NCBI GenBank assembly: GCA_905182985.1
Contig: CAJJDN010000027.1
Coordinates: 197,468-261,467, forward strand
Source of the DNA: Paramecium sonneborni
Lineage: Eukaryota; Ciliophora; Oligohymenophorea; Peniculida; Parameciidae
Reading direction: 5' to 3'
DNA length: 64,000 bases
The position numbers and the translations under genes are program-made. Within the stretch, counting starts at the first letter, position 1. Every line of letters starts with the position of its first letter. The notes under the pieces are model-generated. The model was not told the DNA's origin, ran no database searches, and saw only the letters and a program-made list of their open reading frames with translations. Of the stretch, positions 1-12,513 are shown piece by piece.

Positions 1-3000
1 GATGAATTGAAAAGCAATGTAGAAATATCAGCTTTATAAATGATGGAAGCAAAACCAATTCAAGGAAGATTTATTGTACATCCTAGAGATTCAAAGAATT
101 TGTAGATTCATGAGATATATGTAGATTTATTGGATGCAAAACCAGATAATTAGGGAAAGTTCACAAAGCGAGGTAATTTTAGAAAGGTTCGTGAGAAGAT
201 ACCAGATTTAGTTTAATAAGGAATAAATTGTGTTTATTTAATGGGTACTTTAGAGAGAGATAATGGATTAATGATTGATAATGATAAATAATAGAAATTA
301 TTTAAGAGACCAGATGTAAGTCCTTTAGCAATAACATGTAGATTGACTCCAAATTAAATGTTAGGAGGTAAGGAAGAATTCTTATAATTAAATAAAGTGG
401 CTTAATAGAATAAATTAAGAATAATAATAGATATGGTGACAAGAATTAGTAGTGCAAGGCCAAATAAAAGATATAGAAAGGATTTAGTATATAGATTGGA
501 TGAGTAAGGAAGGTAAGTAGCAATGTTTGGAACTGATGGTAGGTCTTTACATTTTGAAGACACAATAATTTTAAATAATAGAAAAAAGAGAGTTTGGGAT
601 TAATTATTGGATGAAATGATTGAATTAACATCTTAGTATAATATTTAGGGAGTTCATTTGGATAATGGATCTTCATGGCCATAGATATTTTCATTAGATT
701 TGGATGAGATATATAGAAAAGATAGTGATGGAAATCAAGCATATAGTAATAAATAAATTTTCAATGGAGAAATCTGTTTATAAAATGAGGATTGTGGTTA
801 TTGGGGTTCAAGTGTAAAGAATTCATATCCTAATCCATTTTTGGTTAAGATTTGTAAATCATTATGGAGTAAATTTCCTAATTTCTTGATAATAGCAGAG
901 GCTTGGGGTGCAATGGGAGAATAGGAAGAAAGAGAAATAAATCTTATATAAAGTGGTGTAATTCCAAGATTATTTAAATTGCCAATAGCTATAGCATCAA
1001 TATTTGGAGAGAATTTAAAAAAGGATGGTACAATGGTAAAGATGGAGAGAATGAATGTTAATGTAATTAAGAAATGGATTGAGTATATATCTAAGTAATA
1101 TCCAACTGGTAGTATTATTGTTTAAAGTACAACATATAATTCATGGCCATATCCTGCTTTAATTTATAAGAGAGGTACTTGGGCAGCAGTAGATTTATTC
1201 TTTACTTTATAAGATATTCCAATGACTTTTATGGGAGAAGAAGAAGGATTTGCATTTCGTGAAAAAACTACTAATGTTTTTAATTATGTAACAAAACATG
1301 AGACTACATAAATCAAATTATAAGATCCTACATAATAAAAAACACCATAGAGATCACTTAAAAGAGCAGAATCTTATGTTTAAACAAATGAAGACTATGG
1401 ATTTGGATATAATACTTTGACTCATTAAGTATAGTTATAGATTGCTTAATCACCTGTTAAATCAAATAATGGTTAACCTGTTAGAGTATAAAGTGGTTCA
1501 TCTTTATCATAAATGGATATTTCGAATATCGCAACAGCTTAAGAGAACTTTAGAAAAGAGATTGGGCCTTAATTTGGATTTGATATATAGTAAATTGGAA
1601 AACATTATACTCATATTAGATAAATGAGAAAATAACATAAAGTTTTAAGAAATGGATAAATGGTTTCTTTATCAGCTGAACATATGTATGGTTGGCATAC
1701 ACATGTATTAGCATTTGCTAGATATTCTAAAGAGGAAATGGCATTGATTGCTATTAATTTCAATGATGGTGAAATTGATATGTTTATGAATCTTAGAAAT
1801 TTAAGATACTATTTTCCAAATTCAGAGAGATCTAATATTGTAGTTAGATTAAGAAATTGGTCATATCCAGAATTGGAAAATGAGGAACTTAGTTATTTTT
1901 ATATTGGAAACTTTTTGACATCTAGATTAGAAGTTCATTTGAAGAATTTCTAATCTTAAATTTGGGGAGTAGAAATCTTAGGAAATACTTAAGAGATCTA
2001 ATAAAAAGCATAGAAAAGTTCATTGATTCGATTGTAACAAAAAATGTCATCTAAGATTCCATTGACTATCTATGGAAATGATGCTGCTAATAAATTAACA
2101 TTATTAACAGATAATTTGGATTCTTTGTAATAATTTATTAATGGATTTTCTCACTTTTATAATTAAGTAATTAAACCAAACAATTTTGATTTGAATAGAT
2201 TGATAAGTTCAATGAAAGACTTTTAATCTAATAAAGTTAGATTATGTAAATTGTTTGGATTCTTCTAATCAATACTAAAGACTTAAGATAAAAATTTACC
2301 TTTTTATGATACATTATAATAGTTGATAAATCTGAATAAATTAGGTCCAATTTGTTTTTGTACTCCAGAATTAGGAAAATGGACAACAACTGGTGGTTTA
2401 GGAGTAATGGTGGATGAATTAACATAAGAATTATCAAAAATGAATGAAGAAGTAATTTTGATTACTCCTTATTATCATAGAAATAAAAAAGGAGAAACAG
2501 GATATATTTTGAGTGATGGATTCAAACATCTGAAAAATATTGAAATATGGATGTAAGGAGAGAAAGTAATTTTGGGTGTATTTGAAGGAGTTTTCAATGG
2601 AGTAAGATTATTTTGGTTACACAATGAATAATACTTCCCATCAGCTTATGCTGGTGAAGATGCAAGTTATGTAATGAAATAATTGACAGTTTATGCAAAA
2701 GGATGTTTAGAATTATTATGTTAGATTAAATTATTCCCATCTTTAATAGTATCTAATGATTGGTTCTGTGGATTAATCCCAGGATATCTTAGAGTTAGGA
2801 GATATGGAGATGCATTTGCTGGTACAAAATCATTCCATATTGTTCATAATTTGGATCCATTATATGAAGGCAGATTATATCCAAAACCAAATGATGGAAC
2901 ATTGGATTACATTCATGAACTTCCAAATGATTTTTTAATTGATCCTTTCTGGTAGAATTTAGTTATTAATCCATCAAGATGTCCATTAATAACTTGTGAT

Positions 3001-4289
3001 AATTGGGGAACAGTTTCTTAATCTTATAAATATGAATTATTAGAATCATCTCCATTGGCAAGTGTATTAAGGAAACATCCTCATCCTTTTGCTTTCCCAA
3101 ATGGTATAAGAAGAGAATAAAGATTTAAGATTATAATGGATAAGACTAACAATGATCATTTGAAAGCGAAAGAATAATTATAAAAGAAATATTTTGGATG
3201 CACTTAATTAGAAAATCATATAGTTGTATTAGGTTTTGTAGGAAGAGTAACAAAATAAAAGGGAGTTCATCTTATATTAGAAGTGGCTGAAGAACTTATT
3301 TAAAGAAGTCAAGGTACTGTTTAGATATTGGTTGGTGGACCTGCTGATATGAAAGAAGAATATAGTGCATATTGTGCTTAGAATATGATTAGATTAAAAT
3401 CTATATATCCAAGAAATTTTTGGGCAGATCCATCTGCATTTTTTATGGATGGAACTTTAGTAAATGTTGGATGTGATTTTGGATTGATGCCATCATTATT
3501 TGAACCTGGAGGTATTGTATAACATGAATTCTTTATTGGAAGTACACCAGTTATTGCTTTTAAAACTGGAGGATTAAGAGATACTGTTCATGAATATGAT
3601 TAGAAATAATAAAAAGGATCAGGATTTATTTTTGATGTTTATAACAGAGGAAACTTTCTTTATGCTATAGACAGAGCACTATAATTATATAAGAATTAAG
3701 ATTAGTATACATAATTAAGGAAGAACGCTTTTGATGCAGCTATTGATGTTGCAGATGTTAGTAGAGCTTGGGCTTAAGAATATTATAGATTATTTGAGAA
3801 GAATTTTATAGATAAAGAATTAGTTTAATAAATGGTTGGTTAAATCTAATAAGATTATAAAGAACTTAAAGAATAAGAATTATTTATAAAAGAGGAAGGA
3901 AGAGTAAAATATATTTAATATTAATATCTAGGTATTTTCTAATTCTGATAAAACTCTGAAGAACTTTGAAAGAATTTTAGCTCATGCCAAAAGATCCAAT
4001 CTGAGATTGCATCAATTTGTCTATAGATCTACTAGATTGTTGTAACCAAGATAAGTAGCTGTTTCTGGTTCATTTGATGATTGGAAAGAAAAGCATAAAT
4101 TGAAATTTGACCATTTCTCTAAAGTTTGGAATGTTACTTTGAAAATGCTCCCTGGAGAATATTAGTATTAAAATCCTGTTTATTTTTAGTTACAAATTCT
4201 ATGTAGATGGAGAATGGATTTGCACTGATGATGATCTTAAAGATAATGACATCTATGGAAATATTAATAATTTTGTTATAATTCAATGA
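1..4289 (+). CDS. GH13-like / GT5 glycogen (starch) synthase / CBM48 protein, 5' partial
   Basis: The frame is open from base 1, so the start lies upstream. The first third resembles the GH13 domain of glycogen-debranching enzymes: GVHLDNGSSWP is the nucleophile region and IIAEAWG the acid/base region. From about 2340 comes a GT5 glucosyltransferase: CTPELGKW..TTGGLGVMVDEL near its start, a Rossmann-like middle (VLGFVGRVTKQKGVHLI), and SLFEPGG...TPVIAF..TGGLRDTV as the donor-binding end. After two introns (3904-3931, 28 nt; 4165-4189, 25 nt) the tail is a CBM48/AMPK-type glycogen-binding module (VAVSGSFDDWKEKHKL, YKFYVDGEWICTDD). The likely role is cytosolic alpha-glucan elongation. The GH13-GT5 order and GGLGVM recall fungal alpha-glucan synthases, but no membrane segments are seen. 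The GH13 part lacks some catalytic residues (see findings). Confidence 0.88.
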
Positions 4290-4361
4290 GATAGTGGATC
4301 ATATATAATATGATATGAATAATCATATAATAATAAATATCAATTATGCATTTAAATTCAT

Positions 4362-5457
4362 TCAACTCTCATTCTAATTATAGTTATTATTTAATTCGAT
4401 ATTTAAATCACTGATTAGATTCTGTTCATCTTCTATTAATAATAAATCTCCATCATTATCAATCATTCCAAATTACTTAACCTTTCTTTATTACTGAGGT
4501 GGAGAATCATTTATATCTTCCGATGAAGATTCTCTAATTTGTCTTCTTGGAGGTATAATATTATCCATATCATCTGTCTCTTCTACTTTCACATCTTCAA
4601 ATGGCTATACATCTTCAACTTATGCACACTCTTAATATTAATTTTTATCTGAACTAACTTAATCTGATTGTTCTTTTAAAAACTACAATAGTTTATTATT
4701 ATTCAATTCTCGTATCTATTCTAATCCTCCATTCGAAAATTCTATACAGCTTTCAAAAACATCCAATCTTTCTGTACTACATTTTGTGGAGCACATTCGA
4801 CTAGATCTTCTCATTTATGTTGTTTCTATTTAATCAATATATTATTTTCTTACTCTCTCTTTTTTATCTTCTTTATAAAAAGTTATCATCCTGTCTTTTT
4901 AAGTCATCCTCTATCACCTTCTAATTTTAATGCGAAGTCTTTTGATATCCTGTTATCATATTTTCTAAGCTATTCTAATTACATTCAATTTAATCCTAAA
5001 TTTCCATCGCTATCTTCGCCTTTGTCTGTCTTTCTCTTTTCTTCGATTCCACACAAACCACTTACTTTACAATTTTATTACATTCATACTTTTGCTTTTG
5101 TGCTCTCCTAACTATTTTCTATACTTCTTGTCTCTTATACTATTAAACTTTAACATTGTACAGGCACAAATGTGCCTTGATCCTAATTTATTTTACGAAT
5201 GGTCTTCAAAGCTCGTTAACATGCAAACAAAGATTATAATTTCTCATTAAAATAATATCCAACAGGGTCCTACTTTTGGCTGTTATTTATTACTTATATA
5301 CTATCATAATGCTCTATTAAAACAGCATATAAATCAACTAATTTTTGAATCACATCATATTTGTCTGAACCCTTTTGGTATCGATCTTCGAAGGCAAGTA
5401 ACTCTTAAAATAGATCATCTAATTTATATGGAATCGAGAAGTACTCGTTATTGGCAT
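4362..5457 (-). CDS. hypothetical protein, charged and coiled-coil-rich
   Basis: Four exons are joined by three introns of 26, 22 and 28 nt (all GTA...TAG); each restores the frame. The protein begins MPITNDLFQELLAFEDRYQKG and continues as helical, Gln/Lys-rich sequence with Cys-containing patches (RRSSRMCSTKCSTERLDVF). It ends in an acidic tail with PPRRQIRESSSEDIND. I recognise no family. The frame upstream of the chosen ATG is open for about 250 bases (reading MDRVEICKENVFFRKESE near 5650), so the true start could be further upstream. It converges on the glucan synthase gene, 72 bases away. Confidence 0.62.
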
Positions 5458-6118
5458 TGTTGTTTTTAATTAAAATTAATTATTTACAATTTCAAATTCA
5501 ATTAAAATTGCTATTAAAATAAAAATTTATTCATTATTACATTTGAAACAAATGATCACCAATTACTTTATTATAAAAAAGTTTGATCTTATGTAATATT
5601 CACTCTCCTTCCTAAAAAATACATTTTCTTTACATATCTCAACTCTATCCATATTTTGTTTAAAAAATAACAAACATAACTAAATCCATAGATTTCAATT
5701 TTTATTAACTGTCTGAATTTAAATTACCTTTTATATATTTAAATCATATCGATCTAATTGTAGCTCTAAAGTATATCCAGAAAACTTAAAATAATCTAAT
5801 TGATAAAACTATCTGAATTTATTTAATCTTATTTGATCTAGTATTCAATAGACCTTCAATACTGATTTAATGTTCTATAAAAATCAGCTTTTGCTCCTAA
5901 TCTAAAATATAATTCAAATCATGTCAAATTGTTTGATTCTATATTGAGATGCGAATTTTAAGAAATTTATAAATTTCTTATTCATCATAAAATTTATAAT
6001 TTTTTGTTATAATTCCTGTAAATATCAATTTTAAATATTACTTTATTATAAAATTGTTACCTTATTTAGATTTTCAAATTTAATTTTAATTCATTTTGAT
6101 AGAATATTTAAAAAAAAA
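5458..6118. other. AT-rich stretch between genes, possible minor exons
   Basis: This stretch holds no recognisable protein. On the minus strand there are short coding-looking pieces (FELYFRLGAKADFYRTLNQ near 5880-5940; MDRVEICKENVFF near 5630-5650) that might be upstream exons of the gene ending at 4362 or a small separate gene. I could not build one consistent model. With TGA as the only stop, chance open frames of 60-150 codons are common in such AT-rich DNA. Confidence 0.3.
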
Positions 6119-7384
6119 TCAATAATCATTTCCCATTTATTTCTTAGCTGCAGCTATAAATAAAAAAGCTTTCAAGAGACCTTCTTAGCCTTTTATCAAC
6201 TTTGATGCATCTTAAACTATTTGTTAGCTTTACACTGATAACTAATAATTTTAAGGGATACCGAAAAATTTTTCATTAAGATCAAACCCAGAATCTTTAA
6301 AACTATGATAAGAAAATGCATCATCGAGACTGCTATTTAATTCTTCGCAATTAGTAAGATTATCTAATTTCTCATCTTATTGAATTATTTTAGGTAAATT
6401 ATCTTTTTCTAATTGAGCCGTCTAACTTTTAATTAACTTATTTTAAATTTATTCTTATTATTCATTTTCAATCTTTTTTGTTTATTCTTAATTTTTTGAT
6501 TTTATAGTCTATTCAATCCCTTCCTCAGTTTACTCATTCACCTCTTAATTAGAATCCTTACTATTTAATTTATCTACTTCGTATTCTGATTTATGTTTAT
6601 CTATAAAATTGTACAAAAGTTTCTCAAAGTTTTATACAAATTCTTTTGTTAGATAATAAAATTCATAATGTATTGAAGAGTTCTTATTTTCATTTATTTT
6701 CAGATACACTTTTGAATTAGGAATGAAGGCCAAAAGTTACTTATGAAAATATTTTTTATCAATTATAGTTTATGAAGGAGTATATAATTTTTAACTAAAA
6801 AGAGGTTTAAATTCGATTTTATTTTGGTAGACTTTTTTTAATTGATCAACATAATTTTATATTGACATATCTGTTTTTCCTAATATTATTATTTTCTTCT
6901 CTTCACCATTCCAAATTTAAGTTACTGTTGTTTCCATTATAAAGAGTAATTACCATTATGGATTTCGATTTTTATATATATTTGAAATTCGTGAATCAAT
7001 ATGTTGTATTTTTCTTAATAATGATACGTCTCCTTAATTTAAATGATTTTCATCCAAAAATTTTGGATTATTTAGAAACTCATCAAGATCGATTAATCTT
7101 TAATTCAAATCAGCTTCTATTTAGTCATAACAATCTATTAGTTAATTAATTAGAACACTAGATGTTCCTTTTATAGGATCTTTTTAAACTTTCTTCAAAA
7201 TTTCAAGAAAAACAGTAATTGAAGTAAAACCATCATTCTAATTTTAAAGTTTGAAATGTTCAAATGGAGCTTCCAAAAATAAGTAAATAACAGAAAATAG
7301 GGTAAAATTAATTTATTTAGAAATTAATTCGATTTCCAATAAACAGTCTCCTTATGCTATTGAATAGGTTATATAAATTTTCAT
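6119..7384 (-). CDS. hypothetical protein (421 aa), first copy
   Basis: One uninterrupted frame of 422 codons including the TGA stop. The start is ATG followed by KIYITYSIAQGDCLLEIE. The middle contains FTSITVFLEILKKVQKDP and LIDLDEFLNNPKFLDENH, a beta-rich section (QIWNGEEKKIIILG), then FYYLTKEFVQNFEKLLYNFI. The tail is Gln/Lys-rich and ends KAFLFIAAAKKQMGNDY. No family is recognised. The 5' two-thirds lies inside a 1,312-base block that recurs after the N at 7580, so this copy is complete and the second is truncated. Confidence 0.66.
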
Positions 7385-8892
7385 CTTGTTTTTTTTTTCT
7401 TCAATCGAAAATATACTCATTCAATAATTTAAATTTTAAATAAAAAAAGCATTCAAATTTTTTATAATAAAAATTAATTAAAAAAAAAAAAATCATAATT
7501 AATTACTTTAATAGTTTACAATTTGTTTCAAATGAATATGATATGATAATTCTAAATTGGTTTGGCTTAAATTAAAGTTNATTTTTCATTAAGATCAAAC
7601 CCAGAATCTTTAAAACTATGATAAGAAAATGCATCATCGAGACTGCTATTTAATTCTTCGCAATTAGTAAGATTATCTAATTTCTCATCTTATTGAATTA
7701 TTTTAGGTAAATTATCTTTTTCTAATTGAGCCGTCTAACTTTTAATTAACTTATTTTAAATTTATTCTTATTATTCATTTTCAATCTTTTTTGTTTATTC
7801 TTAATTTTTTGATTTTATAGTCTATTCAATCCCTTCCTCAGTTTACTCATTCACCTCTTAATTAGAATCCTTACTATTTAATTTATCTACTTCGTATTCT
7901 GATTTATGTTTATCTATAAAATTGTACAAAAGTTTCTCAAAGTTTTATACAAATTCTTTTGTTAGATAATAAAATTCATAATGTATTGAAGAGTTCTTAT
8001 TTTCATTTATTTTCAGATACACTTTTGAATTAGGAATGAAGGCCAAAAGTTACTTATGAAAATATTTTTTATCAATTATAGTTTATGAAGGAGTATATAA
8101 TTTTTAACTAAAAAGAGGTTTAAATTCGATTTTATTTTGGTAGACTTTTTTTAATTGATCAACATAATTTTATATTGACATATCTGTTTTTCCTAATATT
8201 ATTATTTTCTTCTCTTCACCATTCCAAATTTAAGTTACTGTTGTTTCCATTATAAAGAGTAATTACCATTATGGATTTCGATTTTTATATATATTTGAAA
8301 TTCGTGAATCAATATGTTGTATTTTTCTTAATAATGATACGTCTCCTTAATTTAAATGATTTTCATCCAAAAATTTTGGATTATTTAGAAACTCATCAAG
8401 ATCGATTAATCTTTAATTCAAATCAGCTTCTATTTAGTCATAACAATCTATTAGTTAATTAATTAGAACACTAGATGTTCCTTTTATAGGATCTTTTTAA
8501 ACTTTCTTCAAAATTTCAAGAAAAACAGTAATTGAAGTAAAACCATCATTCTAATTTTAAAGTTTGAAATGTTCAAATGGAGCTTCCAAAAATAAGTAAA
8601 TAACAGAAAATAGGGTAAAATTAATTTATTTAGAAATTAATTCGATTTCCAATAAACAGTCTCCTTATGCTATTGAATAGGTTATATAAATTTTCATCTT
8701 GTTTTTTTTTTCTTCAATCGAAAATATACTCATTCAATAATTTAAATTTTAAATAAAAAAAGCATTCAAATTTTTTATAATAAAAATTAATTAAAAAAAA
8801 AAAAATCATAATTAATTACTTTAATAGTTTACAATTTGTTTCAAATGAATATGATATGATAATTCTAAATTGGTTTGGCTTAAATTAAAGTT
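6268..8892. repeat. identical 1,312-base block on both sides of a single N (7580)
   Basis: Bases 6268-7579 and 7581-8892 look identical from end to end (offset 1,313), separated only by one N. The first copy stops at the N and the second starts right after it. This is the pattern of two contigs with overlapping ends placed side by side. The true locus most likely has one copy. Confidence 0.93.
7581..8697 (-). CDS. second, 3'-truncated copy of the 421-aa hypothetical protein
   Basis: Same sequence as the gene ending at 6119, from its ATG (8697) to the N at 7580, where the last ~150 bases of the reading frame are missing. Truncation exactly at the N, and identity to the first copy, argue that this is an assembly duplicate and not a paralogue or pseudogene. 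Confidence 0.6.
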
Positions 8893-9059
8893 AAAATTTT
8901 ACATTAAATTATTTATATTAAATTAATTATATAATTTAAGGGGCTAAGTTTCAATTAGTGTTTATATACTTCTCTTAATTTCAGATTTTTTTCAAATCTT
9001 ATTAATGCTTTTTTTTTAAAGAATTAAATTTATAATCCATCATTATATCAGAGCAAATT
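8698..9059. other. intergenic, AT-rich, nothing recognised
   Basis: Runs of A and T with no recognisable coding or RNA feature. It lies upstream of the hypothetical gene on the minus strand and before the tentative plus-strand gene that follows. The part up to 8892 duplicates 7385-7579. Confidence 0.4.
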
Positions 9060-9982
9060 TTTTAAGATGAAATTGACAAATTGTATAACAATATTCAGAA
9101 AAAGCTTCAATAATAATTCAACAAAGGTATTCCTATTACTATTTTAAAAAGAGACATTTAAGGGATTTATTTAAAAAAACAAAACCAATTTTTTTGACTA
9201 TTTTAAATAAGTTTTAAAAAAGAAATCAGGTATTGAAGTTATACCATCTTATTAACTGGATCATGATGATAATTCAAGCAAAATATATATCATTAATAAG
9301 TTATATGAAAAATATTAGATTAAAATGAAAAATTATTTTTAGCTAATTCAAAATATTAAGATATATATCCACTATAGAATTAATTAAATCATTTTATAAT
9401 CTTTAAAATAAATAATTCAGTTTTCAAGGATTTTTTCTTGATTATATTTGGTATAAGATGGATCCAATTATGTTTAATCAGTATAAATATAAAATGTCAA
9501 AGTTGTTTTATAATTTGATAAACCTTCTTAATAAATAGATTCATTTTCGATAAAATTGTAAGGACTTAGAATCTTTAAAATAATTAAATTAACAATTTTT
9601 TCAATATCCAAGTTTTATTAAGCTTCTTAATTAAATTATTAATAAAATTATGTTTCTATATTTTCAATTTGATCTTTATGCTCAAAAGTATAAGAAAATT
9701 TTATCAATTAAAAGCCTTAATATTTTTTTATATTTTTTTCAATTAATGTTTAATTTGTAATTCTCCTTAAATCAATATATAGTTGAATAATACTCTTAGG
9801 TTCTGATATTTTTAATATTTTATTAAAAATATTTATTAGCAATTAAGTTAATAATCTAGTATTTAAATTAATCAATTATTATTCAACCTCATATGAACAA
9901 TTTAATTGGAATTATTTTCTTTGAATTTAACAATATTGAATAAAATAAATAGATAAAGATTCATTCAATTTTTCAATTTTGA
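9060..9982 (+). CDS. tentative hypothetical protein, start unresolved
   Basis: Coding-like sequence begins around SEQIFQDEIDKLYNNIQ. A 25-nt intron, GTATTC...AAAG near 9125-9150, joins it to ETFKGFIQKNKTNFFDYFK. A further frame change near 9300-9350 leads into about 190 open codons (GFFLDYIWYKMDPIMFNQY ... INKIMFLYFQFDLYAQ) ending in TGA at 9980. No in-frame ATG was found near the 5' end, and the second junction needs a 43-nt intron, long for this window. Composition is Ile/Asn/Lys/Tyr-heavy, so part could be chance. The end lies 5 bases from the end of the next gene on the other strand. Confidence 0.38.
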
Positions 9983-9987
9983 ATTGT

Positions 9988-11188
9988 TCAATTTATTGTT
10001 TTAAAAAAAACATTTTTCCTTTATAATTAATGGATCTTGAACGAATTTATAAATGATCGATCTAAAAATATAAAAATAAGTCTATACTGTTATGATTTTA
10101 TTTTATATTATAATTAATATTCTAATCTTGCAGTATATTCAAAGAAATATGTAATAATTCCTTATAAAATCACCATTAAAATACAAAAAGAAATATATGC
10201 CAATTAGTCAAGTTAAAATTTGACGAACACTCCTAAAACGATGCTTGAAGTAGAGAAAATGAATAAAAGTTTAAACCTATTATCACAATATTGTAATACT
10301 GTCGTATATAAGAGACAACAGCAGTATCCATAATTATAAAAGGGTCTAATTCAAAATAATTTTTACACATTATTTTATGCATATGTAATTAAAGTTCCAG
10401 CAGCTACATATGAAATGTATAATAATGTAAATATACACTTCAAATAGGCTTATAATTTTAGGCTAAAAAATAGAAAAATTATATGGATAATTGTAAGACA
10501 ACCCATAAAGATAATAATGTGAAATTGGGCACTTTAGACAATAAAAATTATCATAGCAATAAAGCATGTAAATATACCGATTGTAAGTAAAGATCTGAAG
10601 AAATATAGTCTTTAAATGTTATGTTTTTCTTAAAATTTTGCTTCAAGAAAGGGATTTTGAAATCTTAAAGTCCAATTGCTTTATAAATTTGGCATTTTAA
10701 ATATTAAATAATAATCATACAATTTTAAGTTATGAATTTATTTTTTAATAGCTTAGATTAAATGATATTTATCATAATATTTTTATATATTAAATATTAA
10801 AAATAATGAAAATTCTAAATTCTATTGAATTTTTTAGAAATCTAAACAAAATAATATACTGGTTTTAACAAAGGAATAAATTTTACAAGATTTTCTAACG
10901 ATTCCAAATAGATTCATAAATTTTAAAGAATTCGGAAAAATATAAAATGAAATAGGTTATTAATTAACCAATAAATGCTTTGGTTATTAATGTAAATTAA
11001 ATTTTTAAATTTCCAATATATTATTTTTATTTTGAATCTAATATATTATTTTATGAATTAATATAACAAATATTATTTTAATTTTGATTAAACTTCATGT
11101 CGTATATTTGTGTTTAATAAGATTGCAATATTGATAAGAAAATATGTCTAAATTTAGACGATTTTGAAATTCATACAAAAAATAACCA
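9988..11188 (-). CDS. multi-span membrane protein, 3' part (5' end cut by N)
   Basis: Read towards 9988, the frame shows a soluble piece (NWTLRFQNPFLEAKFQEKH), then hydrophobic spans: RSLLTIGIFTCFIAMIIFIV, FHIIIFMGCLTIIHIIFLFF, CIFTLLYISYVAAGTLITY. After a 21-nt in-frame intron that contains the only TGA come KLLFIFSTSSIVLGVFV and AYISFCILMVILQGIITYFF. The end is RKNVFFKTIN. At least five or six membrane helices are present. The FQNPFLE...R-then-TM layout resembles the membrane part of some ciliate receptor or cyclase proteins, but no catalytic domain is seen. The 5' exons are found only in the second copy, beyond 12354. Confidence 0.6.
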
Positions 11189-12354
11189 NTAATTAATGGA
11201 TCTTGAACGAATTTATAAATGATCGATCTAAAAATATAAAAATAAGTCTATACTGTTATGATTTTATTTTATATTATAATTAATATTCTAATCTTGCAGT
11301 ATATTCAAAGAAATATGTAATAATTCCTTATAAAATCACCATTAAAATACAAAAAGAAATATATGCCAATTAGTCAAGTTAAAATTTGACGAACACTCCT
11401 AAAACGATGCTTGAAGTAGAGAAAATGAATAAAAGTTTAAACCTATTATCACAATATTGTAATACTGTCGTATATAAGAGACAACAGCAGTATCCATAAT
11501 TATAAAAGGGTCTAATTCAAAATAATTTTTACACATTATTTTATGCATATGTAATTAAAGTTCCAGCAGCTACATATGAAATGTATAATAATGTAAATAT
11601 ACACTTCAAATAGGCTTATAATTTTAGGCTAAAAAATAGAAAAATTATATGGATAATTGTAAGACAACCCATAAAGATAATAATGTGAAATTGGGCACTT
11701 TAGACAATAAAAATTATCATAGCAATAAAGCATGTAAATATACCGATTGTAAGTAAAGATCTGAAGAAATATAGTCTTTAAATGTTATGTTTTTCTTAAA
11801 ATTTTGCTTCAAGAAAGGGATTTTGAAATCTTAAAGTCCAATTGCTTTATAAATTTGGCATTTTAAATATTAAATAATAATCATACAATTTTAAGTTATG
11901 AATTTATTTTTTAATAGCTTAGATTAAATGATATTTATCATAATATTTTTATATATTAAATATTAAAAATAATGAAAATTCTAAATTCTATTGAATTTTT
12001 TAGAAATCTAAACAAAATAATATACTGGTTTTAACAAAGGAATAAATTTTACAAGATTTTCTAACGATTCCAAATAGATTCATAAATTTTAAAGAATTCG
12101 GAAAAATATAAAATGAAATAGGTTATTAATTAACCAATAAATGCTTTGGTTATTAATGTAAATTAAATTTTTAAATTTCCAATATATTATTTTTATTTTG
12201 AATCTAATATATTATTTTATGAATTAATATAACAAATATTATTTTAATTTTGATTAAACTTCATGTCGTATATTTGTGTTTAATAAGATTGCAATATTGA
12301 TAAGAAAATATGTCTAAATTTAGACGATTTTGAAATTCATACAAAAAATAACCA
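10024..12354. repeat. identical 1,165-base block on both sides of a single N (11189)
   Basis: Bases 10024-11188 recur as 11190-12354 (offset 1,166) with one N between. The membrane-protein gene runs through it, so its 3' end exists only left of the first copy and its 5' end only right of the second. Collapsing the two copies restores one continuous gene, which supports an unmerged contig overlap. Confidence 0.92.
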
Positions 12355-12443
12355 TATGATTTATCCTTTGATATAACTCGAAAAATAAATTTAAAATAAA
12401 TATCATGAAGCCAATTTACAAAAACAGAATTATTTGAATACAT
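11190..12443 (-). CDS. multi-span membrane protein, 5' part (3' end cut by N)
   Basis: Starts at ATG 12443 with MYSNNSVFVNWLHDIYFKF. A 29-nt intron (GTATGA...TTTAG) and a 28-nt intron (GTAAAA...CCAG) restore the frame, leading through LITYFILYFSEFFKIYESIW into the same NWTLRFQNPFLE and transmembrane segments described for 9988-11188. The copy stops at the N, missing roughly 36 bases of the C-terminal end. With the duplicate collapsed, the gene would run from 12443 to 9988 as one frame. Confidence 0.58.
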
Positions 12444-12513
12444 CCATTTTAAGAATGGCAGAATAATAAAAATAAGACTTAAGCATTACTCTAAATTAAT
12501 TCACGGATGATTT

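Noticed and set aside
446..742. Long reading frames on the strand opposite to the glucan synthase and other genes
   Set aside because: They use the standard code or lie antisense to strongly supported domains; His/Leu/Phe-rich shadows of real coding DNA.
6268..8892. Tandem gene duplication (and likewise at 10024-12354, 16043-18371, 26834-29110)
   Set aside because: The copies look identical, are separated by a single N and truncated exactly there; unmerged contig overlap explains all four.
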